The notes below the pieces were generated by a model. The model worked only from the letters and a program-made list of their open reading frames with translations, had not been told where the DNA came from and ran no database searches. Of a stretch of DNA of 64,000 nt, positions 8,970-18,518 are shown one piece after another. The position numbers and the translations under genes are program-made. The DNA comes from Oscillospiraceae bacterium (GTDB lineage Bacteria; Bacillota; Clostridia; Oscillospirales; Ruminococcaceae), in NCBI GenBank assembly GCA_017436575.1, contig JAFSCU010000007.1, forward strand, positions 39,143 to 103,142. The letters run 5' to 3'. Numbering within the stretch: position 1 is the stretch's first letter; every line of letters starts with the position of its first letter.

Positions 8970-9719
8970 TTATTTAAAATCTTCACTGTGGCTGGTTTTC
9001 ATATATGCAGCGGTCTGCACCAGCCAGATGGCGCCTAAAAGCACAACCGGCAGCGGACCCAGCGGATATTCAAAGGAAACCGCCATGGCCACCAGCATTG
9101 TGGCCAGAATCGCCTTTTGTGTGGCGCGGTAAGCAGCGTAGGCAGCTTTGCCGATAAGGGCGCGCTGGGCTTCATCACAGGAGTCCAGCCAGTCCTGATG
9201 GAATTTAGGGTCCAGCGCATTTCCCTGTTTTTCCGGGTTGAGGCGTTTTACCTGTTTTACCAGTGCAGACTGGATAAATGTGTTTACCAGCATCAGCATA
9301 AAGAAAACAGCCAGAGCAACAAGCACCATCGGCATATCAGTGGCTGTGTATTTTCCTGCAAAGCCCGAAACCAGCATGCCCAGTGCAGTGTATGACAGTA
9401 TAAGGCTGTAATTACCTTTTTCCAGGGATTTTTCCAGTTGTTTTTCGGCGGCATCATAGTCTGATTCTTCACCGCCGGCCAATGCTTTTTCTGTAAGAGT
9501 TTTTCCTTTGCCATAGTCTGTAAAAGACAGCACTGTCAGCAGACCACTGACTGCTATACCTGCAGGGGCAGCAGTGATAAGCATATCCATCATCACAGTC
9601 AGCATACCGGAAACAGTCTGCCGGTGGGATGCACTGGCATAGCCCATAATACCGCCTGCAGCCATTGCCAATGCCATAAGCAAAATAAATCTGATAAGAA
9701 CTTTTGAATCTTTTTTCAT
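8970..9719 (-). CDS. DUF3169-like membrane protein
   Basis: 249-residue membrane protein with about six hydrophobic segments (two near the N-terminus, two around 110-150, two near the C-terminus) and a charged cytosolic stretch in between. It resembles the DUF3169 family, often encoded beside small XRE regulators, as here. ATG at 9719 is chosen for its GGAGG, which lies in the end of the upstream regulator gene; a TTG three codons earlier is possible. Likely partner or target of the regulator; function unknown. Confidence 0.6.
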   Translation of the reverse strand: MKKDSKVLIRFILLMALAMAAGGIMGYASASHRQTVSGMLTVMMDMLITAAPAGIAVSGLLTVLSFTDYGKGKTLTEKALAGGEESDYDAAEKQLEKSLEKGNYSLILSYTALGMLVSGFAGKYTATDMPMVLVALAVFFMLMLVNTFIQSALVKQVKRLNPEKQGNALDPKFHQDWLDSCDEAQRALIGKAAYAAYRATQKAILATMLVAMAVSFEYPLGPLPVVLLGAIWLVQTAAYMKTSHSEDFK

Positions 9720-9724
9720 ATATC

Positions 9725-9928
9725 TCAATCCTCCGAATAGATAAAAATTTCTTCCACTGTTGCAGAAAAAACCTTTGCGATTTTTATAGCCAGAGTAACT
9801 GACGGACTGTAATCGCCGCGTTCAATAAGGCTGATGGTCTGACGGCTGGCCCCCACCATACTGCCCAGCTGCTGCTGATTTATACCCAGTCTGGCACGAT
9901 ATTCTTTCAATCGGTTATCCAATGGCAT
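9725..9928 (-). CDS. XRE-family HTH regulator
   Basis: 67-residue single-domain helix-turn-helix repressor of the short Cro/XRE type. NQQQLGSMVGASRQTISLIERGDYSPS covers the HTH, and the tail FSATVEEIFIY is typical of this group. Co-transcribed with the DUF3169-like gene just downstream. Two copies of an 18-bp palindrome in its promoter are the likely autoregulatory operators. Confidence 0.88.
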   Translation of the reverse strand: MPLDNRLKEYRARLGINQQQLGSMVGASRQTISLIERGDYSPSVTLAIKIAKVFSATVEEIFIYSED

Positions 9929-9966
9929 TATTCATATTCTCCTTTTTCCAACTTTCATTGTCAATT

Positions 9967-10017
9967 TGACAACTTTATTTGTCATTTTTATTATAGCGTT
10001 GACAACTTTATTTGTCA
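9967..10017. promoter_or_regulatory. tandem operator palindromes, XRE/lipoprotein divergent promoter
   Basis: Two identical copies of TGACAACTTTATTTGTCA at 9967-9984 and 10000-10017, start-to-start spacing 33 bp (about three helical turns). They lie between the leftward XRE gene and the rightward lipoprotein gene and include TTGACA-like -35 hexamers, so a bound repressor would cover the promoters. Binding by the XRE protein is inferred. Confidence 0.65.
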
Positions 10018-10076
10018 ATATTATTTTTGTGAAATATTTCTGTGAATGTGATATAATGTAAAAAAGGGGAGATATT

Positions 10077-10907
10077 ATGAAAAAACTGCTTTGTATTTTA
10101 TTTACTGTTTTATTTGTTACTGCCTGTGGAAAAGAGGCCCCTGCGCAGTACAGCTATTACGAAAACTTTGTGCCATCGCCACTGGGGGAAAAAATAAGTG
10201 CCGTGGAAACAGGGGAATACAATGATATAACTGAAAGCGGCAGCACCGCTGTGCTGAAAGAAAAGCTGGGACTGGAAAATCTGACTGACCACAGTGTGTT
10301 CACCGCAAAATCATCTGCAGTGGTAAACTTTTATTTTGACCGGTATACCGACCACAGCCAGATGGAAAAAGCAATGGAATACGGATATGAAACTTTCTGG
10401 GTGGGTAAAATGCACACTGCTGACCTGCTGCCTTATGAAGACTGGCAGTACAGCCACAGGATAAAACAGCTGACTGTACAGATTTTCTGCGAAAATGTGG
10501 CGGTTTATCAGGAGATATACAGTTTTGACAAACTGACTGACAGCGGCGAAAAACTGTATGAAAAAACAGCGTTAACAGACAATGATGTGCTGATACCCGG
10601 AACATATATTTATCTGGGTGACTGGCTGAAAGGCAGCCAGGAACAGCTGGACCGGTATGTAAACATAGACAGCCTGGCAGATATGACAGTGCACACGTCA
10701 TTGCGCCAGACAGCCGACAAAAACAGGCTGATTGTGGAACTGCTGACAGAAGAAAGGCAGATTGCCCCGGAAAAACTGAACGGTATATATGATGCTGTGG
10801 TGGAAAGATACAGTTTTATAAACGAAAACATACTTATCAGGCTGTATGTAGCCGATGTGGGTATGTATTTTGAATATAACGGACATGTACCGCTGCCACA
10901 GCAGTGA
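10077..10907 (+). CDS. lipoprotein, unknown function
   Basis: 276-residue predicted lipoprotein: N-terminal KK, hydrophobic core, then lipobox VTAC with Cys17 as lipidation site, so extracytoplasmic and membrane-anchored. The rest is mixed alpha/beta without a recognised domain. Start supported by GGGGAG. Divergent from the XRE/DUF3169 pair and shares the palindrome-bearing intergenic region, so possibly under the same repressor. Ends in a terminator. Confidence 0.7.
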   Translation: MKKLLCILFTVLFVTACGKEAPAQYSYYENFVPSPLGEKISAVETGEYNDITESGSTAVLKEKLGLENLTDHSVFTAKSSAVVNFYFDRYTDHSQMEKAMEYGYETFWVGKMHTADLLPYEDWQYSHRIKQLTVQIFCENVAVYQEIYSFDKLTDSGEKLYEKTALTDNDVLIPGTYIYLGDWLKGSQEQLDRYVNIDSLADMTVHTSLRQTADKNRLIVELLTEERQIAPEKLNGIYDAVVERYSFINENILIRLYVADVGMYFEYNGHVPLPQQ

Positions 10908-10916
10908 GAGAATATT

Positions 10917-10944
10917 TTACGGGAGGCATTGCCTCCCGTTTTTG
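10917..10944 (+). terminator. terminator after lipoprotein gene
   Basis: ACGGGAGGC-ATT-GCCTCCCGTTTTTG hairpin. Confidence 0.85.
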
Positions 10945-10984
10945 TTGGAGCGGAAAGAATGACATAATAACAAAAGCAGAATAT

Positions 10985-11328
10985 TGTCATCCTGAACGCA
11001 GTGAAGAATCTTTGATGCAATAAAAATATAAAAGCAAATAATTTTACGCTTGTAATAGTGCAAAGATTCTTCGGGCATAGCCCTCAGAATGACAGATTGT
11101 CAGTCAGTGGGCATAAAGCGGGCGGTCGAGGGCGCCCGCCCCTACGGAATATGTATAAAATTAAATGTGTAGGGTACGATACCCACATCGTACCAAAATA
11201 ACACACAGGGTCGGGTGTTGTCATTCTGAACGCAGTGAAGAATCTTCGATTCAATAAAAATATCAAAGCCATCAATTTTACGATTATTGCAGTGCAAAGA
11301 TTCTTCGGGCATAGCCCTCAGAATGACA
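10985..11328. repeat. composite MITE-iREP-REP-MITE array
   Basis: MITE type A 10985-11094; inverted REP (GGCGGTCGAGGGCGCCC) 11119-11146; REP (GTAGGGTACGATACCC) 11169-11194; MITE type A 11219-11328. From the first MITE's right half through the REP this is almost the same sequence as 8641-8767, including the linkers. Confidence 0.85.
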
Positions 11329-11392
11329 GGGTGGTAGTCTGTAGTGATAAAACGGGCTGATATGCCATACAAAGACAAACAGCAACAAAAAC

Positions 11393-11417
11393 AGGGTATC
11401 GTCTGATACCCTGTTTA
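11393..11417 (-). terminator. terminator of RND/TetR operon
   Basis: On the minus strand ACAGGGTATC-AGAC-GATACCCTGTTTTTG, just after the TetR stop. Confidence 0.85.
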
Positions 11418-11420
11418 ATA

Positions 11421-12038
11421 TTATCCCAATGCTTTTATCAGCATTCTGTAGGCATTTTCTATAATTGTCTGTGGTGGCTGGGGGTGCTGTTTATCATCCG
11501 CCCGGCTGGCCACTGCAAAAACATTTGAAATAAACACCATGCGGACATAGTCTGCATTTTGAGGCCGGGAAACATCTGTTTTCAGCACACCCTGTTTATA
11601 GCCCTGATACAGCACATTGTTAAGAATCTGTATAAACTCCATAAGTTGACTGTGAATAGGCCCGCAGGCAGTGCTGTTTGTAAAATAGCCCTGTTTTCTG
11701 CCGCCTGAAATCTGCAGCAACAGGTGGAAAATAGAACCTGTATCTGTCACACGGTCGATTATACCGCCATATATTGTGCGCATTTTGGTTTCAAAGTCAG
11801 GTATACTGTCCATAGCGGAGGAAAATTCTGCCGCCTGGCGTGACATTGACCAGGCAAGGGCGGCAAAGATGATTTCTTCCTTTGTGGAAAAGTAATCATA
11901 GATAGTTGCCTTGCCCATACCTGCAGCAGAAGCTATCTGCTGTGATGTGATTTTGGTAACATCTGCGCCCTGCCGTGCCAGTTTCAGCACACCGTTGAAA
12001 ATGGAGATTTCCTTTGGTGACCAGTTATTCTTCATCAT
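11421..12038 (-). CDS. TetR/AcrR-family regulator
   Basis: About 205 residues. N-terminal HTH (ITSQQIASAAGMGKATIYDYFSTKEE) typical of TetR/AcrR, then an all-alpha ligand-binding domain. Its start overlaps the end of the RND pump gene, so it is the second gene of that operon. The perfect palindrome CCGACCACGTGGTCGG in front of the pump is its probable operator, giving repression relieved by an efflux substrate. Confidence 0.88.
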   Translation of the reverse strand: MMKNNWSPKEISIFNGVLKLARQGADVTKITSQQIASAAGMGKATIYDYFSTKEEIIFAALAWSMSRQAAEFSSAMDSIPDFETKMRTIYGGIIDRVTDTGSIFHLLLQISGGRKQGYFTNSTACGPIHSQLMEFIQILNNVLYQGYKQGVLKTDVSRPQNADYVRMVFISNVFAVASRADDKQHPQPPQTIIENAYRMLIKALG

Positions 12039-15000
12039 CAAAATCCACCTTGATTTCTTTCATTTCCTTACGGTTGAACAGGTCATACAGCACAGGCACC
12101 AGATAAAGTGTAAGCAGTGTGGCGTAGGCCAGACCGCCGATGGATACCAGCGCCATGCCCTGTGAAAGTTCGGCACCCATGCCCACACCCATAGCCATTG
12201 TAGAGTTGGCAAGAATTGTGGTAAGGGCTGTCATAAGGATAGGGCGGATTCTGTCCGCACCTGTCTGTACCAGTGCGGAGCGTTTGTCCATACCGTTAAG
12301 GCGCAGCTGGTTTACATAGTCTACAAACACGATACCGTTGTTTACAACAACACCGGCCAGAACCAAAAAGCCAATCATTGCAACGATGGACAGCATTTCG
12401 CCTGTAATCTGCAATGCCAGCAGACCGCCTGTAAATGCCAGCGGAATGGTAAACATAACAATAAACGGTGATTTGAGTGACTGGAACTGTGCCACCATAA
12501 TCAGATAGATAAATACAACTGCCAGACCAATCATTTTCATCATATCAATCATGGCAGACATAACTGTTTCGTCTTCACCTGTCATTTCATAGCTGTAACC
12601 TTTTGGCATTTCATAGCCTTCCAGGGCTTTTTCCACATCTCTGGAAACCAGGGAAGCATTGTAGCCTTCTGCCATACGGGCTGAAACAGTGATATAGCGT
12701 GACTGGTTATCACGGTTGATGGACTGTGGTGTAAAGCCTGAACCGATTGTGGCAATATCTGACAGTTTAAGGTCGATTTCCTTGCCTTTGTCATCTGTGG
12801 TGGTGCCTACCACCAGGTCGCCTATGGTATCCAGGCTGTATGTTGATGCGGCATAGATAATGGCGTCCATATCGCTGCCGGTAAAGTTTACTGTGGTTGC
12901 TGTGGTATTTTCAGTAAGGGCAGAGCTTACTTTCTGGAAAACCTGGGCAACTGTAAGGCCGTTTTTCATAGCTGTGGCTTTGTTTACTTCAATTCTCACT
13001 TCTTCCACTGCCTGCTGTGAGCCGTCTGAAACTTCGGCTATGCCTTCAATATCTTTCAGCAATGTTGCCATTCTGGCTGCTTCTGCCTGGAGTGTGTCAA
13101 TATCATTGCCTTTAATCTGTACAGAAATACCGCTGCCTGCCAGGGCACCCAGGTCCATTGTGGATTCGGTTACTGACAGCGTTTCGGCAAATTCCGGTGT
13201 GGCCTCTTTAATCATATCTGCTATTTCTGCATTGGAATACTGTTTGTCTTCTGACAGTACCACATAGAAAGACATTGATTTGGTTTCGTCGTTGCCGCCA
13301 CCCATAAGGCCGGCCAGACCGCCACCGCCCATGGATGCACCTACTGTAACAACATCAGGCAGCTGCTGCACACGCTGTGCAATAGTTTCGGACTGAGCTA
13401 TCAGTTCTTCATCCGGCAGTTCAGCATCTACTGTAAGAGTCATCTGCATCTGGGTGGAATCCATTGACGGAATCAGACCCAGCGGCATTTTTGTAGCCCG
13501 GTACAGTGAATAAACCATAAGGCCGATTGTCAGCAGGATAACCACAAATTTGTATTTAAGGTTGAATTCCAGTGTCTTTTTGTATACGGCAGTGATTTTG
13601 CCAAAGATGCCTTCGGACGAGTCTTTTGTTTTGTTCAGAATGGTGGAAGCCATGGTTGGCACCAGTGTCAGTGCAACAATAAGGCTGACCACCAGAGAAT
13701 AGGCGATGGTAAGACCCATATCTGTAAACAGCTGGCGTGTAAGACCGTCTGTAAATACGATAGGCAGGAAAACACAGATGGTGGTAAGTGTGGAGGCAGC
13801 AATAGCCCCTGCAACCTGCTGTGCACCAACCACTGCAGCCTTTACTTTGGAATAGCCCAGGTTGCGCAGACGGTAAATATTTTCGATAACAACAATGGAG
13901 TTGTCTACCAGCATACCAACAGCCAATGCCAGACCTGACAGTGACATAACATTAAGGTTTACACCGCTGAAATACATAAGCACAATGGCAAAAAGAACAG
14001 ACAGCGGAATTGCAAAACCGATGATAAGTGTAGGTTTTATATCTTTAAGGAAGAATACAAGAACAAACAGTGCTATGATACCACCGTAAACCATATTGTT
14101 CATAACGCTTGATACAACCAGGTCGATAAAGATACCCTGGTCCATCAGCTGTGTAATATGTACGCTGGTATTTTCTTCCATAATCCGTGCCACTTCATCG
14201 TTTACGTTTTCAGAAACCTGTGATGTGGAGGATGTGGAAGCCTTCTGGATAGACAGTGAGATTGCAGGGTTGCCGTTTACTCGTACATAGCTGTCCCCTG
14301 AGTTGTCTTTGATGGAAATATCGGCAACATCTTTCAGATGGATAGGGTTTACGCCGTCCATATCCATATCTACCAGCAACAGGTTTTCCAGCTGTTCAAG
14401 AGAGGCAAATTCTTCGCCTACTTTTACAGTAAGGCGGTTTTCGCCGTCAGAGATATAGCCGGATGGCATTGAAAAGTTCTGTGCCATCAGAATGCCGGAC
14501 AGTGTTTCCTGAGTTACCAGGGCATTGATATTTGCCTGTTTCAATGCTGTGTCACGGGCATCTTCAAACTGTTTTACGCCCCGGTCCAGCTGAGCCTGGG
14601 CAGAATCTATCTGCACCTGACCTGCAGCCAGCTGGGCTGTGGCCTGAATTTTGGCAGCTTCCAGCTGTACATAGCCGGCTTTCAGCTGTTCCACAGTATC
14701 ACCCAGCATTTTGATAGTTACATCTGCGGCAGCAATTTCGTTGTTTACCATTGCAATCTGGCCTTCCAGCAGCATCAGGTTTGCGCTGTCCAGTGTGGAC
14801 TGGGCAATACCCATGGCCAGCATAGTGTCAGCAGTCTGTTTCAGCATATCTGAAAGCTGATTTTTCAGGTCTGTAACAGATTTGTCGTTTATGGAAGGGT
14901 CCTGTTTTGCCATTTCATCAAAGGCAGACAGTATCTGTGTTTTGTAGCTTTTCAGCTGGTCGATAATTTCCTGTGGAATTGTCACAGGCAGGCTTTCAGG

Positions 15001-15951
15001 CATTTCCAGTTTTTCAAAGAAATCCCTTACCTGACCCACAGTTGTATCAGGGTTTACACCCAGGTCTGTGGCGCCCATCAGCTGCACCAGGGCAGTTACA
15101 CCTTTGTCTATGGTAACCAGTGTAGCATAGCCTTTCAGACCTTCCAGCATCTGCAGCTGGCCTGTAAGTTTATCCTTTTCGGTAACCATTGACTGCAGTT
15201 TTGCCTGATTTAAATCCAGTTCGGCAGATGCGGCAGCCAGCTGGTCAATAGCCTGCTGCTGTGCTGAAACCAGGCTGTTTTTGCCGTTGGTCAGTTCTGC
15301 CTGGGCTTTGTCCAGGTCTTTTTTTGTTTTGTAAAGAGTGTTGCTGACTGCTTTCAGAATATCATCGTTGATTTCATCAATTTTATCCTGATTCAGCTTT
15401 ATTTCCACATAGTCGTGAACTGCACCGGAAATATCCACTGTGGCCACGCCGTCCAGACGTTCCAGACGTGGGGCCAGGTCAGTTTCCACATATTCTGACA
15501 GCTGTTTGATGTCCATGCCTTCCACGTCAACAGAAAGCATCTGTACAGGCAGCATATCAGGGTTGATTTTCATAAGGGTAGGTGACTGGACCATATCATC
15601 CAGATAACCTTCCACCATATCAATATTGTTGGAAAGTTCAATCATAGCAGAGTCCATATTGGTCTTTGCGTTGAATTCCATAATGATAAGTGACAGGTTT
15701 TCGCTGGAAATACTGGATATGTTTTCCAGACCTGATGTTGTTGCCACAGCCTGTTCCAGAGGCTGTGTAACCGCCAGTTCCACACGTTCAGGGCTGGCAC
15801 CCGGATACACGGTGTAAACCACCACGTAAGGCAGGTCCATTGCAGGCAGCAGGTCGGTGTTGAGCCCCAGAAAAGACACAACCCCCAGAACCAATGCCAG
15901 CACAACTCCAACCAAAACGGTATACGGCTTTTTAACGCTGTATTTTGTCAT
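12025..15951 (-). CDS. RND-family efflux permease with coiled-coil insertion
   Basis: 1308-residue resistance-nodulation-division (AcrB/HAE1-like) transporter, driving export with the proton gradient. One N-terminal membrane helix, a porter half, five or more helices including GLALAVGMLVDNSIVVIENI (TM4 with the conserved Asp), then the duplicated half ending in a helix bundle (FLVLAGVVVNNGIVFVDYV). Residues about 205-470 are an extra Gln/Ala/Leu-rich coiled coil (KKDLDKAQAELTNGK... to QIDSAQAQLDRG) at the position where AcrB has its TolC-docking subdomain. No adjacent membrane-fusion gene. Start preceded by AAGGAG. A fused periplasmic-adaptor-like role for the insertion is inference. Confidence 0.88.
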   Translation of the reverse strand: MTKYSVKKPYTVLVGVVLALVLGVVSFLGLNTDLLPAMDLPYVVVYTVYPGASPERVELAVTQPLEQAVATTSGLENISSISSENLSLIIMEFNAKTNMDSAMIELSNNIDMVEGYLDDMVQSPTLMKINPDMLPVQMLSVDVEGMDIKQLSEYVETDLAPRLERLDGVATVDISGAVHDYVEIKLNQDKIDEINDDILKAVSNTLYKTKKDLDKAQAELTNGKNSLVSAQQQAIDQLAAASAELDLNQAKLQSMVTEKDKLTGQLQMLEGLKGYATLVTIDKGVTALVQLMGATDLGVNPDTTVGQVRDFFEKLEMPESLPVTIPQEIIDQLKSYKTQILSAFDEMAKQDPSINDKSVTDLKNQLSDMLKQTADTMLAMGIAQSTLDSANLMLLEGQIAMVNNEIAAADVTIKMLGDTVEQLKAGYVQLEAAKIQATAQLAAGQVQIDSAQAQLDRGVKQFEDARDTALKQANINALVTQETLSGILMAQNFSMPSGYISDGENRLTVKVGEEFASLEQLENLLLVDMDMDGVNPIHLKDVADISIKDNSGDSYVRVNGNPAISLSIQKASTSSTSQVSENVNDEVARIMEENTSVHITQLMDQGIFIDLVVSSVMNNMVYGGIIALFVLVFFLKDIKPTLIIGFAIPLSVLFAIVLMYFSGVNLNVMSLSGLALAVGMLVDNSIVVIENIYRLRNLGYSKVKAAVVGAQQVAGAIAASTLTTICVFLPIVFTDGLTRQLFTDMGLTIAYSLVVSLIVALTLVPTMASTILNKTKDSSEGIFGKITAVYKKTLEFNLKYKFVVILLTIGLMVYSLYRATKMPLGLIPSMDSTQMQMTLTVDAELPDEELIAQSETIAQRVQQLPDVVTVGASMGGGGLAGLMGGGNDETKSMSFYVVLSEDKQYSNAEIADMIKEATPEFAETLSVTESTMDLGALAGSGISVQIKGNDIDTLQAEAARMATLLKDIEGIAEVSDGSQQAVEEVRIEVNKATAMKNGLTVAQVFQKVSSALTENTTATTVNFTGSDMDAIIYAASTYSLDTIGDLVVGTTTDDKGKEIDLKLSDIATIGSGFTPQSINRDNQSRYITVSARMAEGYNASLVSRDVEKALEGYEMPKGYSYEMTGEDETVMSAMIDMMKMIGLAVVFIYLIMVAQFQSLKSPFIVMFTIPLAFTGGLLALQITGEMLSIVAMIGFLVLAGVVVNNGIVFVDYVNQLRLNGMDKRSALVQTGADRIRPILMTALTTILANSTMAMGVGMGAELSQGMALVSIGGLAYATLLTLYLVPVLYDLFNRKEMKEIKVDFDDEE

Positions 15952-15976
15952 ATAATCTCCTTAAAATGCGCAATTA

Positions 15977-16000
15977 ATATCCGACCACGTGGTCGGATAT
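15977..16000. promoter_or_regulatory. perfect palindromic operator of the RND/TetR operon
   Basis: Twenty-four-base perfect palindrome centred on CCGACCACGTGGTCGG with ATAT arms, 26-50 bp upstream of the pump start and next to TATAAT-like hexamers on the minus strand. Typical size and symmetry for a TetR operator. Confidence 0.75.
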
Positions 16001-16218
16001 ATGTATAATACATTATATGGGACTATATTGGCAATAGAATAATTAAATTTTCATAATAATTTTACAATTATTTTACCTGAAATTAAAAAGGAAAGATGCT
16101 CGCGTAATACAGTAAAATACTGATGAAACCGGTCGGCAGACCTGTGCGTCTGATGGTAATTGACACAGGTTAGCTTCCACTGTATTATATTAACAGAATA
16201 AAATTATCAGGTGACTTA

Positions 16219-17709
16219 ATGAAAAAAGATATCTCATCCTTTCTTTCCACCGCTGCAACAGGGCTGTATGCACTGCTTTTCGGTGGAATTACACTGGCAA
16301 TTACCTTTAAAAATGTAATATTCACATACCGCCTGTCTGTGCAGTTTATTCTGCTGGGGGCACTGGCTGCAGGACTGGCTGTCTTTCTGCTGATTTACAG
16401 AAAAATCAGCCCTGTGCTGATAAAGCACAGATATAAGCTGCTGTCGGTTTTCTGTATATTTATGTTTGCTGTACAGTTGGCTGTAAGTCTGAATATGGTG
16501 CCAAACGTGATGTATGACCACGACAAAACACTGAATGCTGCCATTGTGTGGACACTGGAAGGCAACAGCGAAAGATTCCAGCTGTACAACAACTATCTTC
16601 ATCACTATCCTCATCAGATGGGTATCTTCCTGTTGCAGCAGACTGTTTTCAAAGCGGTAACCGCCTTTGGTATAACCAATTATTTTTTGGTGGCCTGTGT
16701 GGTGGGGCATCTGCTGTTTATGGTGATGAACGTTACCGCCTTTAAATATCTGGACGAAAATATCAGCAGCCACAGTGCAATTTTTTATCTGCTATTGAGT
16801 GCAATATACATACCTATGTATTTCCAGAGCAGTGTATCCTATACAGATACCTGGTCAGCATGGGCAATACCCTGTCTGCTGCTTTTCGGCACCAGGGCTT
16901 TCAGGGCAGAAACCAAAGGTAAAACAATAGGGTACAGTCTGCTGACAGGCTTGCTGGCAGGCACAGTGATGCAGATTAAAATGACCGGGGTATTTGTACT
17001 GCTGGCAATGGCCATTATGCTGTTTGTAAAAGGTATAAACAAAAAACAGCTGTCTTCGCTGGCACTGGTGCTGTGTGCAATTCTGGTGACAAACACAGCC
17101 TTCAACAGATGGAGCTATGCCACAGTGCTGGAAGAATACCGTGATGGTGAAAGTATGCCGAAAACCCACTGGATTATGATGGGGCTGCAGGGTGACGGGT
17201 CTTACAGCGGTTATGATGAATGGGAAATCACCTGTGCTGTTCCGCCGGAAGACAGAGTGGCAAGAAATATGGAAGTAATAAAAGAACGCCTGTCTGAAAT
17301 GGGCCTGGGCGGATATATAAAACTGCTGTACACCAAAACCTGCCGCACTTTTGGCAGTGGCAATGCAGACCTGCGTTACAGTTTTAAATACGAGGAAGAT
17401 TATAACCCAACCACCCTGCTGTACAACTTTGTTTTTGAAAACGGCAGTCTGTACACCATAAACAACAACCTTTCCCATGCTGTTTATCTGTTGCTGAATA
17501 TACTGGGAGTGGCCGGTGCAGTGATTATGCTGTTTAAAAAAGCTGATATAAAAGACTTTTCCCCTTATCTGGCACTGTCAGGCTTCTGGCTGTTTATGAT
17601 GCTGTGGGAATCCAGCCACAGACAGCTGATAAACCAGTGGGCGCTGTATTTTATTACCGCCGCCATTGGTCTGTATGAAATATACAGACTGATATTCAAA
17701 AAAGAATAA
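16219..17709 (+). CDS. GT-C-type membrane glycosyltransferase
   Basis: 496-residue polytopic protein with about 11-12 membrane segments. The MYDHDKTLNA motif after the third segment gives the acidic residues expected in the first large extracytoplasmic loop of GT-C (ArnT/PMT-like) glycosyltransferases, which use polyprenyl-phosphate sugars on the outer face. Substrate unknown. Start preceded by AGGTG. Monocistronic; shares a bidirectional terminator with the convergent queG-like gene. Confidence 0.65.
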   Translation: MKKDISSFLSTAATGLYALLFGGITLAITFKNVIFTYRLSVQFILLGALAAGLAVFLLIYRKISPVLIKHRYKLLSVFCIFMFAVQLAVSLNMVPNVMYDHDKTLNAAIVWTLEGNSERFQLYNNYLHHYPHQMGIFLLQQTVFKAVTAFGITNYFLVACVVGHLLFMVMNVTAFKYLDENISSHSAIFYLLLSAIYIPMYFQSSVSYTDTWSAWAIPCLLLFGTRAFRAETKGKTIGYSLLTGLLAGTVMQIKMTGVFVLLAMAIMLFVKGINKKQLSSLALVLCAILVTNTAFNRWSYATVLEEYRDGESMPKTHWIMMGLQGDGSYSGYDEWEITCAVPPEDRVARNMEVIKERLSEMGLGGYIKLLYTKTCRTFGSGNADLRYSFKYEEDYNPTTLLYNFVFENGSLYTINNNLSHAVYLLLNILGVAGAVIMLFKKADIKDFSPYLALSGFWLFMMLWESSHRQLINQWALYFITAAIGLYEIYRLIFKKE

Positions 17710-17711
17710 CA

Positions 17712-17746
17712 TAAAAAGACAAGGTGTTAAACCTTGTCTTTTTTGT
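17712..17746. terminator. bidirectional terminator
   Basis: AAAAAGACAAGGT-GTTAA-ACCTTGTCTTTTTT, with T runs on both strands between convergent genes. Confidence 0.85.
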
Positions 17747-18518
17747 TGTAAATATCAATATTTCTCTGCAGAACTTTCAGCCCACGCCAGCCAAATGGGC
17801 GGGATTTGTAGATTTTTTCCACATTTTCTTCGGTGACTGTTGAAAATATATCGTCTGAAAACAGGTTTTTTGTTTCTGCTATATCTTTGTTCATCGGGCA
17901 GACTGTCTGGCATATATCACAGCCGAAAACAGTATGGGCACGGGAAAGAATTGCAGTTTCTTCTGCTGACAGCTCGCCCTTTTTCTGGCTGATATGGCTG
18001 GCACATTTTTCAGTGGCAACACCACGTCCGATTGCACCGCCCGGGCAGGCTTTCCGGCACAGACCGCAATCAAGACAGCCTTTGTCTTCAAAACAGGTGG
18101 TTTCCAGCGGCAGAGTAGTAAGGATTTCGCCGATAAACACATAACTGCCATACAGCGGTGTAATAAGCAGGCTGTTTTTACCCCTTACACCCAGGCCGGC
18201 CTTTACAGCCATATCCACCTCGTCCACAGGTGAAGAATCCACAAAAGGTACAAACTGGTGGTCAGGATATCGGGTGGACAGGTCATCACAGATGGATTTT
18301 AGTTGCATACCAACAACAGTGTGATAATCAGCGACAGAACAGTATGCACTGATATTGCCGCCAAATGCATTTTTGTTGAAATAAGGAAAAATAATGGCTA
18401 TTGCACCTGTGCAATTTTGTGGGATTCTGGTTTTTGAACGGACATCCAGAATGTTTAAATGTTGAAAACTTACACACCCAAAATGGTAAATATTGTGCAT
18501 TGATAATACATTATTCAC
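17727..18518 (-). CDS. queG: epoxyqueuosine reductase-like Fe-S protein
   Basis: 263 residues. QueG reduces epoxyqueuosine to queuosine in tRNA using cobalamin and two [4Fe-4S] clusters. Seen here: the DUF1730-type N-terminal half (YFNKNAFGGNISAYCSVADYH, then VDSSPVDEV), the GLGVRGKNSLLI block, and CLDCGLCRKACPGG plus CDICQTVCPMN. Shorter than many QueG proteins (300-380), lacking the C-terminal HEAT-like tail. Start is uncertain: GTG at 18518 with AGG upstream, or an internal ATG six codons later. The first codons overlap one DnaA-box-like site. Confidence 0.75.
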   Translation of the reverse strand: MNNVLSMHNIYHFGCVSFQHLNILDVRSKTRIPQNCTGAIAIIFPYFNKNAFGGNISAYCSVADYHTVVGMQLKSICDDLSTRYPDHQFVPFVDSSPVDEVDMAVKAGLGVRGKNSLLITPLYGSYVFIGEILTTLPLETTCFEDKGCLDCGLCRKACPGGAIGRGVATEKCASHISQKKGELSAEETAILSRAHTVFGCDICQTVCPMNKDIAETKNLFSDDIFSTVTEENVEKIYKSRPFGWRGLKVLQRNIDIYNKKDKV

